This document shows positions 35,833 through 47,380 of a DNA stretch of 64,000 nucleotides, one piece after another. The translations under genes and the position numbers were made by a program. The stretch comes from Undaria pinnatifida (Eukaryota; Sar; Phaeophyceae; Laminariales; Alariaceae): assembly GCA_012845835.1 (NCBI GenBank), contig JABAKD010000019.1, positions 11,834,344 through 11,898,343 of the forward strand, given 5' to 3'. The notes under the pieces are model-generated. The model did no database searches, had not been told where the DNA came from, and saw only the letters and a program-made list of their open reading frames with translations. Each line of letters starts with the position of its first letter. The stretch's first letter is position 1.

Positions 35833-36150
35833 AGCCGGTCGACCCAGTGGTCTATTAATAGTGGTTACACTCGAATACTAGTAGCGTTTGTCCTTGAGTT
35901 CGATTCCCAACGTGATGATATTTGACATTTTTTGCAAAAATACAAAAAAGAAAAGATATCAACTACTGAGAGCGCCTAGCAGCGTGGGTAGGTACAATTC
36001 GACGGAAGTCAACGAGGAAAGAAACTGCTGACTTCTTCTCGCTATAAAAATGAAAGCATGTGCCGTATAGCGGGGACGGGGGAGGAGGGTCCTGTATGTG
36101 ACCCCGGATCTGAGTTACTACTGGGAGGGGGCGCGAGAGTAGTGCGAGGA
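35833..36150 (+). mobile_element. SINE family S1, near-complete copy
   Basis: The head GCCGGTCGACCCAGTGGTCT carries a short insertion (ATTAATA) before AGTGGTTACACTCGAATACT; the B box is TTGAGTTCGATTCCCAACG. The body matches 40130-40460. About 310 bp in total. Confidence 0.85.
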
Positions 36151-38533
36151 TAATGAATGGGATGAAACAAAAAAAAAATGTTTCGAAGGTACATGACTAC
36201 CACACCCAGCATCCCTACCCTTTTCCGGATATTTTTTATATTTATTTGGCCATTCTTCTCCAGGCAAAACTTGTTTACAGGTTACTTATTTTTGGTGCAG
36301 TAGTACATCCTGGACAAAGATATACTATAGTGTCTGCGTCTTTTTTTTTATCAAGTTTGAATTCCGTCGGAAAGAAGGTCGTAGCTGAAGACGTTCCGCT
36401 ATGCGCATACGGTCCGAAATGAAAAATACTAATATATGTATCTTAGTAGAAAATACACACGGCACTGTCAGCAGTCGTGATGATAGAGACACGCCGCATT
36501 TTTTCTAGAGGAGACGCGTCCGATTTAGAAAAACGTGAAAGCACGCGCGAAGCAAAGACAGCAGATAGATACGAATATCCCACCTTCCCGAGTAAAAACA
36601 GAAAAGCGCTACACCAACCTCCTGCATCTGTAAAGCCACCCCCGCATCTATCTTAGACTACTCCGCTGCAACGAGAAGATCGCTCTCCTTTTCTTCGTTT
36701 TTCTCCTCGTCCGCGACCACACAGAGCAATGCGACAGCCTTCTGGCAAAGCACTTCTTCCAAACCTCTCCGCCTGACATGGCTCCATGTCGACGCTTGAT
36801 GCAAGCCGACTTTGCATCCTTCGTCTTCGAACCTCCATTGCCTCTGGGACAGCAGTGCAGTTTCAGCTCCAAAGCTACCCCGAGGCTCGAACGTGAACAA
36901 GGCGTCATACCGGCGTATGTTAGGGGCGTGGCGGCGATGATCTGTACTCGCTCTGCAGATGCTGCACCCGGGCGTATCGCCAGCTAGAAGAGGCAAAGCA
37001 GTCTCCAACAGGCGAAACGTCTGGTGTACGCCACGCTCTTGGGGTAAGCTTGGCCAAGCCAAAGCGTCAGGAAAGTTTTCGGCCAACAGGAAACAGCTAG
37101 CTGTCGAATCTCATATCGACCGTATCTGGCTCTATTACTAACAAAATATGCTTCCCAAATATGACTAACTTACCCGTATTTGGTCAAATTTGATTTGGGT
37201 CTGTGATTAGCCGTCGGAAACGGGACAATAGATCATTAGCTGATTTGGCAGTGTAAAATGTTTTGCGCAGACAGCCTACTATTAAAAAAGAAACGTTCAA
37301 CGCGTGAGCGATGGCGAGCTTTGCATGATCGTCTTTACCGCTGCAAGTTGTCTACATGCCACTGAGCCGCTATTTCGGGGGGGTTAGTTGCTTGGCACGG
37401 GAGTTTTTACGGACAAGTGCTACTCTGTTAGTAGGTTCTTCGTATATTGCGCAAGTAAACCCGGAGGACCTATCGTATTTCGCGCCGAGTCGGGAGGCTG
37501 TACGTGACAGTGGTACGATTTGATGTTGGTCGACGGATTATATTTAATAGTTCTTCTAAACATGTCAGCTGTGAGTTCAATATTTTTTTTGCCTTGTGTG
37601 AGGCAGTATTGATGTCTGGAACGCTTATTCAAATCATCTCTGTGACCACTCAGGTCGCGATTCCGCGCAAGAGTTCGTCGATATAAACTACCCCTGAGGG
37701 ACCGCCAACCAGCGAAGGGAAGGGCGGAAGAGTGAGAGGACTGCGGCCAATGGCCTGGGATGGGAATGTTGATGAGAATTAGGGTAGACCAATATCTGTT
37801 CATGTAGGGAAAAGAGGTAGTAGAAAAGTGAGAAGATGTTAGAAAGGAAGCGGAGAAATAGTTGGCAGAATGCCATATATACCACTGCTTTATGGAAGGA
37901 TGTTCGATTGGTACATCGGAACGGCATCAATCTACGCTATATTGTCGGAGGGCAAAAAAATAAAAATAATACCTGCATGATCCTTCTTTTTCCATTTTTG
38001 TATATTTTCACTAGCGGTTGTGGTATATACGTAGATTGTCTTTTTCTCTTCACGTTGTCTACATGATATTGAGCTGGTATCGCCTCATTTTCCCCGTTGG
38101 TGCTTCTCTGTAAGTAAGATCTTCGTATAATGTGGAAGTAAATACGTAGGGGTTTTCCAACGCATCATCAATGGCGCCTTCCTTTCTCCCTTTGTGAATA
38201 AAGTAATGTCAACGACTCCGTGCAATGGTTTTTCGTTGATGCCAAGTTCTCCTTCGTTTCGCCTAGACGCGAAGCAGGTTTTCTCAATAATTTTGTCGGT
38301 ATTTCTGTTTGTTTGATACACGCTGACTTTTACTTGACGGCACATTTAGCAACAGCGTGTTTCGAATGCGCTTGCCTTGTTTGTTGTATACCAGGTACGA
38401 AGTTTTTCTTCGTTCAAACTATGACCTTCAGGACATCATGTTCGTATTAAGCTCTGGGCATTACTTTAAACTTCAATATGGAATCAGACGGCTATAACTT
38501 ATTTCGTCGAAGTGCTACCCTGCCTTACCCGAA
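36151..38533. other. Intergenic stretch, no gene accepted
   Basis: The longest frame (minus, 36658-37086, 142 codons, GC-rich: SLPQERGVHQTFRLLETALP...) has no recognised domain and competing frames of similar length overlap it. Nothing repeated elsewhere in the window was noticed. Confidence 0.45.
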
Positions 38534-38565
38534 GCATGGGCGCCGGCAAATGCCGGCGCCCATGC
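38534..38565. repeat. Perfect 15-bp-arm palindrome in a short dispersed repeat
   Basis: Arms GCATGGGCGCCGGCA and TGCCGGCGCCCATGC flank AA. The surrounding context (CGAAGTGCTACCCTGCC before, GCGGAGCTCTTGT after) recurs at about 45035-45105 with a shorter GCCGGCGAATGCCGGC hairpin, so the hairpin belongs to a dispersed unit. Confidence 0.9.
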
Positions 38566-39000
38566 GGAGCTCTTGTCCATATATATAATTATTCTTTTTT
38601 TGAGGGAACAAGGATTTGGTCAGGAGTTTCTTTCGTCTCGGCCTCAGTATGGGAATATCGAAACTAGAATTTCTCGGTCAAATCGCTTCGTTCGAGCGCC
38701 ATCTTCGGGGGGCGGCTCCAACGCCCCTCGCCCTGCCTTATCCGTTCCGCACCTCGACGTGAACGCGGATGGGGGTTGAGCGAGACAAGCGAGAAGTTGC
38801 AAAAATGTTGTATTTTGAGGAGGTACCCTCGAGCCTTCGGTTGTATCTTGACGTCTGCAGAGCGTGATCATTTCCAAAATTGGCATACTTTCCAAACGGT
38901 AGTTTCTAAAGTTTTGAATGCTTGGGGTGGTAATCTCGAGCGTTTTTTTTTTTACGTCTGCAGAGCTTGAACAAATGAAACACGGGAAAATAAAACTTGG
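38566..39000 (+). repeat. Dispersed repeat family R3, copy 4
   Basis: GATTTGGTCAGGAGTTTCTT, TTCGTTCGAGCGCCATCTTC, GGCGGCTCCAACGCCCCTCG, CACCTCGACGTGAACGCGGA and GAGCGAGACAAGCGAGAAGT match 33905-34100 in order, followed by TTTCCAAATTGGCGT-type ends near 39010. Confidence 0.8.
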
Positions 39001-39935
39001 CAAGCCATTATTTCCAAATTGGCGTAATATCTTGTCCCAAAACAAAGAATATTACTGTAAAAAAAAAAAAACAGGTACCGCGGTAGGTATCATAAAAGTA
39101 CATTTGTTTATTGAATTTCGGTAGGTATTTACGTACATGGATAGACGTGGCAAGCGCACGCATGACTAATACGAGGAGGTAGTGATTCGATTACTGCGCC
39201 AGAAAAAGCCACACGTTGTTGATTCGGGATTTTCAATATGATAGTTGCTTATCAGTTTCGTGCCGTTTCGGGCTATTGGACTATTATTGGGTACCTAGTA
39301 GTACCTGGGTGGCATTCTTGATGGTAGACTGCTGTGAGCTCTCGCTCGGAAGCTCACTCTTCTCGGAGGTCTTACGCACAAGTTCTCTTCTCGGAGGTCT
39401 CACGCATGAGTTTTCTGCTCGACTTGCCTCTACCCTGTGGTTGGGAGACGTAATACAATTACTGGAAACCTACCCCGCTTAGAGCTAACGAACACACATC
39501 AGCAATACGAGTGGCAGCGTCGCCGGCCTCGAGGGTGGTATTATACGAGTTCGGGCACACCGACGTAGTTTGTACTCGTGCAAGTAATATAGGTACGAGT
39601 AAGAGCACACACACTGATGCTGTATTACACACACGCTTTTTGTCTGACTTATGGCATGGAGAGGGTGTATAAAAACAGGAAATATATTTTCGACATACAA
39701 AACGAGGGAAAAAATCGTTCCTGTTGTTAAGCCGCGCCATGCGAAGGTCAAAGTGGTAGACGGTATCCACGGAAGAAACCAGTGGCATGCATTCGTCTCG
39801 GTATCGCATCGGCGGGTGGTTCTATTCCCCGAGAAGATTCTTTGGAGAAGTATAATAGGTGGTGTGGAAGGCGTGCTTTGTTGTTTTTGCTGTGGTGCCT
39901 GTCTCCGTTGCTGAAGCGGTCGTGTTGGTACGTAA
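39001..39935. other. Intergenic, with a 29-bp tandem pair
   Basis: At 39357-39412 TCTTCTCGGAGGTCTTACGC and TCTTCTCGGAGGTCTCACGC repeat in tandem. The rest has no recognised content. Confidence 0.5.
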
Positions 39936-40060
39936 CTGACAAATAAAGACGGGTGATCGATATTATAGTACGCAGCTTGCAAAGATGAGTATCGACCCTA
40001 AATTCGTCGAACTCACAGCTGACGTCGTTCGAATAATTTTATAAAATAATTTTGTGTTGC
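39936..40060 (+). repeat. Dispersed peptide-encoding repeat, second well-kept copy
   Basis: From about 39985 the + strand reads MSIDPKFVELTADVVRIIL and then a stop. Most differences from the copy at 26036 are synonymous (ATC/ATT, CCT/CCG, ACA/ACG) or conservative (Glu/Asp, Val/Leu, Arg/Lys). Flanking GTAACTGACAAATAA and TTTGTGTTGCTTC are also found joined, without the peptide part, at about 34573. Confidence 0.7.
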
Positions 40061-40129
40061 TTCCCACTTGACGTACTTCTTGCTGCTGATTGCTGATTGG
40101 TCATCTCTAGTGAGATGTATACAGCCGGT

Positions 40130-40460
40130 CGCCCCAGTGGTCTAGTGGTTACCCTCGAATACTACTACGTAGCGTTTTGGTCCTAGAGTTCGATTCCCAC
40201 CGTTGTGAGGTGTTTGACTTTTTTATTTGCAGAAATGCTAAAAAAGGATCAACTAACAACTAACTGCTGAGAACGCCTAGCAGCGTGGGTAGGTACAATT
40301 CGACGCGAATCGACGAGGTAAGAAAAAGCTGAATTCTCGCGATAAAAATTAAGTCGTGTGTCGTAGTGGGAGAGGGGGCAGGAGGGCCGGCTATGTGACC
40401 CCGGATCTGAGCTATACTACTGAGAGGGAGGGCGAGAGTAGTGCAAGGATAATAAATGAG
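40130..40460 (+). mobile_element. SINE family S1, best copy
   Basis: The A box sits in CCCCAGTGGTCTAGTGGTTA and the B box in GAGTTCGATTCCCACCG, at normal tRNA spacing. The body is GAACGCCTAGCAGCGTGGGT, GACGCGAATCGACGAGGTAA, CGCGATAAAAATTAAGTCG, GTGACCCCGGATCTGAGCTA, ending near GGATAATAAATGAGATGGAA. It is a typical tRNA-derived SINE transcribed by RNA polymerase III from these internal boxes. Confidence 0.9.
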
Positions 40461-40865
40461 ATGGAAACAGAAAACAGATACAATGCGAGAACAACTTTTC
40501 AGACAAACTGAACCAACAAATAATTACAGCAGTACAGTGGGAGTATTCCGATTCAAGATCACTCTGTGACAAGCCAAAGCAGGCGCTCATTGCTCTTATT
40601 TGTTGTGGGCAATATGTGGCTATTAGTATGCCGGGACATGGCGACTTGACCGCTCTTATGTCCCGAATAGTTAAATCTTTGACGCTCTGGGTACTAACTG
40701 TATAGATTCATCCTGAGGTCGAGCGTTTTGTACGAATTGCGGTTGCATGGCGAATCTTTGCCCTGCGTGAGTAGTATGCAAGAAAACCCACGAAAATATT
40801 AGCCAGCTTAGGCTTTTACCCTAAGCGAATGGAATCGAAATTTCAGCATTTTTTTTCGGTTTCGC
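40461..40865. other. Intergenic, with one member of a dispersed pair
   Basis: About 40733-40795 (CGAATTGCGGTTGCATGGCG ... GCAAGAAAACCC) resembles 43653-43712 (CGAATTGCGCTCGCATTGCG ... GCGAGAAAACCC). No gene. Confidence 0.5.
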
Positions 40866-41195
40866 ATAAGTGTTAAAAGGCTTAGTTTGGGTAAGCTATT
40901 GGTTAACCTTTTGCAAGGGGTCAAACGGATCAATAACCCATTAGTTCCTCGACACAATGGCGTCGACGATGGAATATTGACAGGTCCGCCCGTTTATCCG
41001 GCCGACCTGTGTTATCCCGCCGTTTCAGGGGGGGAAAGTGTTATAAGGCTTATTTAACGGAAGCTATTGATTAACCTTTTGCAAGGGGTCAAACGGACAA
41101 ATACCCCACTAATTTCCTTCACAAATGGCGTCGTCGAGAGACCATGGGTTTTTTGGGTCGTGGGTTTGTATCACACCATCCACAATATAATAAAC

Positions 41196-43040
41196 CAAGG
41201 GTGTGTTCGGTACGGTACGTACCGAGGCGTACCGGCGGTATTTACCGCCGGTATTAACGGCACCGGACACTGCGGTAAGTCCGGTTCGGCATCAATACCG
41301 GTACCGGAAACTTCGGTAAGTTCGGTGCGACATCAATACCTGTGCCGGAAACTTCGGTAAGTTCAGTACGACATCAATAACGGTACCGGACACTTCGGTA
41401 AGTTTGGTACAACGTCAATAGTGGTACCGGACATTTTGGTGAGTTCGGTACGCTATCAACATCGGTACCGAAAACTTCGGTAAGTTCGGCACGACATCAA
41501 TACCACTTCGGTAAGTTCTGTTCGACATGAATATCGGTACTGGACACTTCGGTAAGTTCGGTACGATATCAATACTGATACCGGTGGTACCGGTATGAAC
41601 GTATGTACCGGAGCCGGTACCGGTGTCGGTACAATACCGATACCGGTACCGGACACTTCGGTAAGATTGGCACAACATCAACTCGGTACCGGATACTTCG
41701 GTACGTTTGGCACGATATCAACCCGATTCCACCACATTGTGACGTCATCCATGGGAGCTTTGGCTCCACGGGCAGAACTCCAAGCCACACACCCCGGTCG
41801 CCAAGCATCTTTTAGTACGCTCGGTATACCGAGACTCTGAGCACGCATGAGCAAGGGCGCAACTCCCCAGAATGAGGTGGCCTCCAGCAGGGATGCCACC
41901 GCTTCTGGTGGCGGGTCATGTTTAACGTTTGCCAGCTCTCACACACACCAGCACCGGCGGCAGAAGTTATCGACGTGGACGCGAAAAAGAAAGCCGTGCC
42001 GGTGATATTGCCAGCTCCTGTGTACAACTCGCGCACGGGAGACGTGTACGAGTTGCCGGCGGAGACGATCAAAGACGTCGATGGTTTCCCGGTGCCGGCC
42101 GATATTCGGAGGGAAGGGACGCGTGAAGCCTCGTTTATATACTCGATTGGCGTGCACGTCGAAACGATCGACGAGAAGGCGGCGCCCTGCTGATAATCCA
42201 AAGGTTACCTTACCTTTTGCACCCAGCGTATCAAGAAAAATATCAAATAAGAGAAAACTATTGAGAATATGACAACCGCTTATAATTCACTTCAATTTTA
42301 TACCTCAGCGGGTACCCCCGGCCAACACGTACCACCGATACTGCCGGTATATGTATTCAAGTGTGTGCCGGTATCGGTACCGGTACCGGCATGGAATTTG
42401 TACCGGTACCGAACGCTTCGGCAAGTTCGGTATGATGTCAATACCGGCACCGGAAACTTCGGTAAGTTCGGTACGATATCAATACCGGCACCGGAAACTT
42501 CGGTAAGTTCGGTACAACATCAATACTGGTACGGTAAGTTCGGTACGACATAAATACCGGTACCGGAAACTTCGGTAAGTTCGGTATGATATCAATACCG
42601 GTACCGAACACTTCGGTAACTTCGGTACACCTCCAATACCGGTACCGGACACTTCGGTAAGTTCGGTACGGCGTCAATACCGGTATCGGACACTTCGGTA
42701 AATTCAGTACGACGTAAATACCGTTACCGGACGCTTCGGTAAGTTCGGTACGACATCAACACCGGTACCGAAAACTTCGGTAAGTTCGGTACGACATCAA
42801 TACCGGTACCGGAAACTTCGGTAAGTTCGGTACGACATCAATACCGGTACCGGCGGTACCGGTACATGCTTTCGTACCGGTGCCGGACACTTCGGGAAGT
42901 TCGGTACACCTCCAATACCGGTACCGGACACTTTGGTAAGTTCGATACGACGTCAACACCGGTACCATACAATTCGGTAAGTTCGGTACGACATCCATAC
43001 CGGCACCGAGAATACCGGTACCGTACCGAACACACCCTTG
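41196..43040. mobile_element. hAT-like non-autonomous element B, 1,845 bp
   Basis: Perfect 23-bp terminal inverted repeats start CAAGGGTGTGTTCGGTACGG. The flanks TAATAAAC (41188-41195) and TAATGAAC (43041-43048) are an 8-bp duplication with one change. Subterminal arrays at 41260-41730 and 42350-43020 carry a 41-bp unit with ACTTCGGTAAGTTCGGTA and TACCGGTACCGG, in the same orientation on both sides. A palindrome with arms ACCGGCGGTA and TACCGCCGGT sits at 41231-41252. The core (41740-42340) has a coding-like frame but no transposase that I can recognise. 8-bp duplications and CA-start ends fit hAT. Confidence 0.9.
41848..42193 (+). CDS. Coding-like fragment inside element B, unknown
   Basis: The frame ending at TGA 42191-42193 reads EVIDVDAKKKAVPVILPAPV, then YNSRTGDVYELPAETIKDVD, GFPVPADIRREGTREASFIY and SIGVHVETIDEKAAPC. 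Third positions are mostly G or C, as in the nucleotidase exons. A separate frame from 41848 reads MSKGATPQNEVASSRDATAS; CAG dinucleotide-AG sites near 41937, 41956 and 41968 could be acceptors joining the two. It may be the start of the parental transposase gene or a captured host exon. I do not recognise the family. Confidence 0.45.
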
Positions 43041-43270
43041 TAATGAACTTTTCCAGACTTTCCCCATGTCGAACTTGAGAAAAACTCTCCCCGGTATCCC
43101 CAGGAAATGAAACCGCTTGGATATTGACAGGCCCGCCCGTATATCCGGCCGACCTGCTATCACGCCGTATCAGAGGGGAAGAGTGTTTTAAGGCTTAGTA
43201 TGGGTAAGCAACCGGTTAACCTTTTGCAAGTGGTCAAACGGACTAATACCCCACTAGTTCCTTAACGTAA

Positions 43271-43779
43271 GCGACAAAGAGTTGATTATGTGCAGGCGAG
43301 TATTCCATGATTGTTCGACCATTATGCGAGTCAACTATGCACTATTTCGGCCTCATTCCAGGGTTTTTCCACTGTTATTATTATGCTCGACTTGTGCCAG
43401 TCTTTCCCCCATTTCGTATGCCGTTTTTCTTTGAACGCCCCATATTTGTTTGAAATTGTGCTTATGACCGGGGGGCCCTGAATCCTGGATACAAATCGCT
43501 CTAATTTGTCCATTTATATTGCGTTTGGTGCTGTTGTTGCTGTTCTAGTGTGTCTCGTCCTCAATTTGAGCGTGTTTGCTCGGCACGCGAACCTGACATA
43601 GGCTCAAAATCGCTATTTCGTTCGACCTATCATGCAAATAATAACTGGTCGAATTGCGCTCGCATTGCGAATGTTTGCCGTATGCGAGAAGTATGCGAGA
43701 AAACCCGAGGCATTCGAAATAGTTGTGAGCTTGTATGGGGTCAAAGCCTACCAGCCAATCACGAATAAGCCAATGGGGT
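43271..43779. other. Intergenic, nothing recognised except a dispersed pair
   Basis: Contains the partner (43653-43712) of the 40733-40795 segment. No gene. Confidence 0.45.
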
Positions 43780-44345
43780 CGGGGTTAACAGGCCGTGCGG
43801 GGAGGTATCGACCCGGGAGATCTCATCGTGTTATAGTTCCCGCGTTGTTTGAGTTATAGAGATTCGGAGGATTTCTGAACTGGAGATGGGGCCCTATTTC
43901 CCCGGTGTGCGACGGAACTGCCCCCCATTGGTTGGTGAGCCTCTATCATCCTCCTAGAGTGGGGCGGCGCTGTGGAGTTCGAACCAATCAGCGATTATTT
44001 TAGCCAACGGAGTTGGAGTTTCCACACCGTGGGGGGCCGTGTCGACCCGAGAGCACTCGGTTTTCTTCCCCGGTTTGTCTAATTTTTTTAGATATATAGA
44101 ATGACCTCTGGACAAGGGATGGGACCCTATCGTCCCCAGGTGGAGCTGGCTCTTTAATATACGACCCTCAGCCAATCAGAGATCGGCCGGTCGGTGGATT
44201 GGAGATTTTCACACTGTGCGAGGAGATATCAATCCTAGTGATATCCGTGTTCGTTCCCGGGTTGTCGTAGTTGTATATGTGTGGATGGATTATGATCCTG
44301 GGATGGGACCCTATCGTCCCCAGATGACGGAAACTTCATGTACGA
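43780..44345 (+). repeat. Three-unit tandem repeat, about 180-230 bp per unit
   Basis: Each unit contains GATGGGACCCTATCGTCCCC or its variant (43888, 44118, 44300), a preceding CGTGTTATAGTTCCCG/CGTGTTCGTTCCCGGGTTGT-type block and a following GATCCTCAGCC-AT-AG segment. CCAATCAG occurs in two units. Confidence 0.75.
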
Positions 44346-45282
44346 TCCTCAGCCCATGAGCGACCAGCGATCAGACATAAGGGCCATAAAAGGGAAAAGT
44401 TTTTACCTTTTCGTCTAAATCTCGAGCCTGAAATTCTTAACTGCCAAATTCTTAGTTGAGTGTGCTATCGCGTACTACTAATAATTATCTATCTACCAGA
44501 TAAGAGTGATCTACAGCAATAAGTAACAGCATTATAATAGCATTCGAGGAATTGAATGGCGAAGGCAGCGACACCGTGTTTCACGCCTGGAATACCGTCA
44601 GCATATATCTCCACACGATCAGACTATGCACACAAAGAGAGCCAGTCTGCGAGCCTCGGATCTACATACTATCATGCATGGTGTAGCAGAAGCTGTGGCC
44701 CAGTGCGCGCTTCTCGGTGGCTACGTAGGGAACACGCAGCATACATGGCCATCCCCTTGCTGGCCCTGGATGCTTGGTTGAATCAAAGCATCAGGAAACG
44801 CACTCGAAACGTCTCTTCGTGCCCAGACTAGAGGGCCAGCCTACGTGTGGGCTCGGATATATCCGATCGAAGTATGATGAAGCTCGGAATCGGATTCACG
44901 CAAAAAACGGCAGAAGTAAGTAGTCCACTGTTAGTCTACATCGATATCTTTGCATTACTTTACATTCTACACGCGTAGACTACCATGTGTTATGTGTTAA
45001 CGGCTTTTACTCTGTCGAATGTTGAATCGAACAAGTCGAAGTGCTGCCTTGCCCTACCCGGAGAATGGATGCCGGCGAATGCCGGCACCAATGCGGAGCC
45101 CTTGTAAAGTCGAATAACCTTCCACGAAGCGTAGTTCTTCTCTCCTATGGCTACTCTGCCAACCATTTCTCAATCTCCTTTCTACACACATAAATACGCA
45201 GATCGGCCACTCTGCCAACCATTTCCCAATCTCCTTTCCCCACACATCTATATACGCAGATCGATCACTCCATAATATTTAT
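44346..45282. other. Intergenic, with one hairpin repeat and one short frame
   Basis: The + strand frame 44556-44831 (91 codons) has no recognised motif. The hairpin unit at 45035-45105 is the partner of 38515-38580. A 55-bp segment with CTCTGCCAACCATTTC-CAATCTCCTTTC is repeated at about 45163 and 45209. Confidence 0.5.
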
Positions 45283-45500
45283 CGAGACTTTTCACGGGTC
45301 GCATAAATATAACTACTCGCGAGTCGGGCTGGGTATAGGGTCAGGGACCCGATTCAACCCGTGATGTTTGATCACCTCTTGACCCGACCCAACCTCAGAC
45401 CCATGAAATTTCGAAAACCTCCTGACCCGACTCGATCCGTGAGTTTTGACAGGCTCCTGATCCGACCCGCGGGCCGGATCGTGACCCGTGAAAAGCCCTG
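45283..45500. mobile_element. hAT-like MITE D (GGGTC-array element)
   Basis: Left end CGAGACTTTTCACGGGTCGC; right end, inverted, CAGGGCTTTTCACGGGTCAC. The flanks ATATTTAT (45275-45282) and GTATTTAT (45501-45508) form an 8-bp duplication with one mismatch. The interior is arrays of GGGTC/GACCC. It belongs to the same family as C (27273-27497) but is more diverged. 218 bp, non-coding. Confidence 0.85.
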
Positions 45501-45508
45501 GTATTTAT

Positions 45509-46589
45509 CAACCGTCTAGAGGGAGCAAAAGCTAGACTACCTGGTAGGTATGTATGCGGGGTTTGTAATATACGGCATAGCCCTCGCTAGAAACTCGCGC
45601 TTGCGGATATTTCTAACACACACAGTGCCCTCAGCCCAACCCAACCCATCAACACAAACACCCGCGGTGCATACCGCGCTGTGCTGCGCTCTTCAGGCAG
45701 TCACAAAGGGTTCATGTTTTACTCCTCATTCTCTTTGGGAGACCCCAGGGTGTCAGGGCGGGACATGGAGAGTATCGGGGAGGCGAGGGTGTAAAGGAAG
45801 GCAACTCATGTTACACGCGGTAGAGGAGGCGAACCATTTTCGTTTTTGAGGCCCTGAATGCCTTACTTGAGGAGCTCTGTTCCTAACCCCTCCAAAAATC
45901 ATTTTTTTTGGAGAAAACAAACTCAGTGCTCCCCGATGAACAACCTATTCCATGGCCTAATGTTACGGAGTGGTCTATATGACATACACACGCATCCGTA
46001 TACAACGGCAGCTTGCGCTGCCGGGGGTGTAACGAAGACCACTGATAGGGACAGCTTACGCTATAGCTACAATGGGACCCGAAGGGTGCGCCAGCTAGCG
46101 TTGGGCTGCGAAAGCAGCTGAGTTAAATCGACACACGACGCGCATGAAAATACGTGGAAGTGTGGTGAGCTAAAGCTTTATTTTTCCCCATCCGCCGGAG
46201 GATAAAAAAAAAAGGTCTATATAGATGAGTCTATAGATTCGACGTGAAACCATGTCATGGTTGGGGTGAAACCAGGTGATAGCAAATGTCACGGTCACAT
46301 CAAGGCCATTATATATGGGCGATAACGTTAGTAAGTGACGGTGATGGCCCGGGCAGGAAACCCCTCATCGTTCACTGCCTGCCCTGCTCTGCTCTGCATG
46401 CCTTATTATCGCGTCCCTTCAGAGTAATGGTGTTAGCGTTGTGTCCAGGCAGCGAGCCTCAGGAGAGATGAGTAAAGACACCGGAACCCACGAAAAGAAC
46501 GCTTCTTTACACCGGCAACCCTACATCACCCTCGAGGCACCACTTGACACGAGGTATAATACAAAAAAACACGTTGCAAATGAAAAACT
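45509..46589. other. Intergenic, nothing recognised
   Basis: Short frames on both strands without motifs. No repeats shared with other parts of the window were noticed. Confidence 0.45.
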
Positions 46590-47380
46590 GGAATTCCGAA
46601 GATTTTGGGTTAACGAGCCCCCAATCGTTCAGAAAACGTTTCAGCCGACATGTGCTACCTCTGTCGTCGCTCGCGTCCAGCTCCTTTTGTTTGGCACCAA
46701 TCTCAAGATAGAAGCTCGCCTCGATTCCCCCGTACTGAAAATGCTGTTGTTGTAGTGCTCGCCAAGGAACTCGCACCGGTTGGTATATTTTACCTTCTTT
46801 GTCAACGCACCCAACCCAACCCGACCCAAACCAACCCAATCCAATCCAACCCAACCCAACTAAAGTGGATTTACTCTCGTTGGGCGTTGTCGGATTTATT
46901 ATGTGCGCGTGTCTGAGATCCTTGTGAACCCTCAAGAAAGCGCGATCTGCTGCTTCGTGTGGCCGATGCTGTAATCGTGATATCTTTCGATTAGGCTTCC
47001 GCTCGAAACCTCCAGGGTTTCACACCAGATCATGATTCAGATCACATACATACATCACATACATCATATTTATATTCTAGATATCAGATATGTACATGCA
47101 TATGTATTGTATAGATTTTGCATATGTCGCCGCTGTGGCACGATGTGCGGGATCTGTGAAATACAACTCCCAGCGCAGAAAGCATGTGTCATGTCATCAT
47201 GCAGATCGTTCGGCCCAAACCCCGAAAACACTGTCTAGCCCGCGTGCAGATAATTTAGACCAGGGGTCTATGACGCGTGCTGTGACACCATAGAGGTGAG
47301 GTAGCACTTTTAGCCTGTTTTTTTTCTGTATGACAAGGCTGCTTGACCCGAAATCGTCCGAAAGGTATTATTGTTTTTGT
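46590..47380. repeat. MITE M5 fragments around a (CCCAA)n tract
   Basis: 46590-46670 carries CGAAGATTTTGGGTTAACGA, CCCCCAATCGTTCAGAAAAC and GTGCTACCTCTGTCGTCGC, a right-hand M5 end. 47285-47375 carries the inverse (AGAGGTGAGGTAGCAC ... CTGCTTGACCCGAAATCGTC). In between, 46805-46860 is a CCCAA/CCAAT microsatellite. Confidence 0.65.

Larger units (their letters stand above)
40866..43270 (+). mobile_element. SINE S3 dimer, interrupted by hAT-like element B
   Basis: A first S3 body ends at about 40965; a second runs 40975-41114 and is followed by a tRNA-like head (GGCGTCGTCGAG ... GTCGTGGGTTTGTAT) at about 41127-41180. The body continues at 43041-43270 (CTTTCCCCATGTCGAACTTG ... CTAATACCCCACTAGTTCCT). 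Removing 41196-43040 and one 8-bp flank restores a normal unit as seen at 2700-2880, which proves the insertion. Confidence 0.85.

Noticed and set aside
36658..37086. 142-codon minus-strand frame as a gene.
   Set aside because: No domain, overlapping frames of similar length on both strands, and no splice or start context; GC-rich sequence stays open by chance.
40130..40215. A functional tRNA gene.
   Set aside because: A and B boxes are present, but there is no foldable acceptor stem and the head is fused to a body repeated at three other loci, so it is a SINE.
41260..43020. Regular 41-bp array that at first sight resembles a CRISPR array.
   Set aside because: There are no unique spacers, the units are continuous, the host is eukaryotic, and the array lies within inverted ends and an 8-bp duplication.
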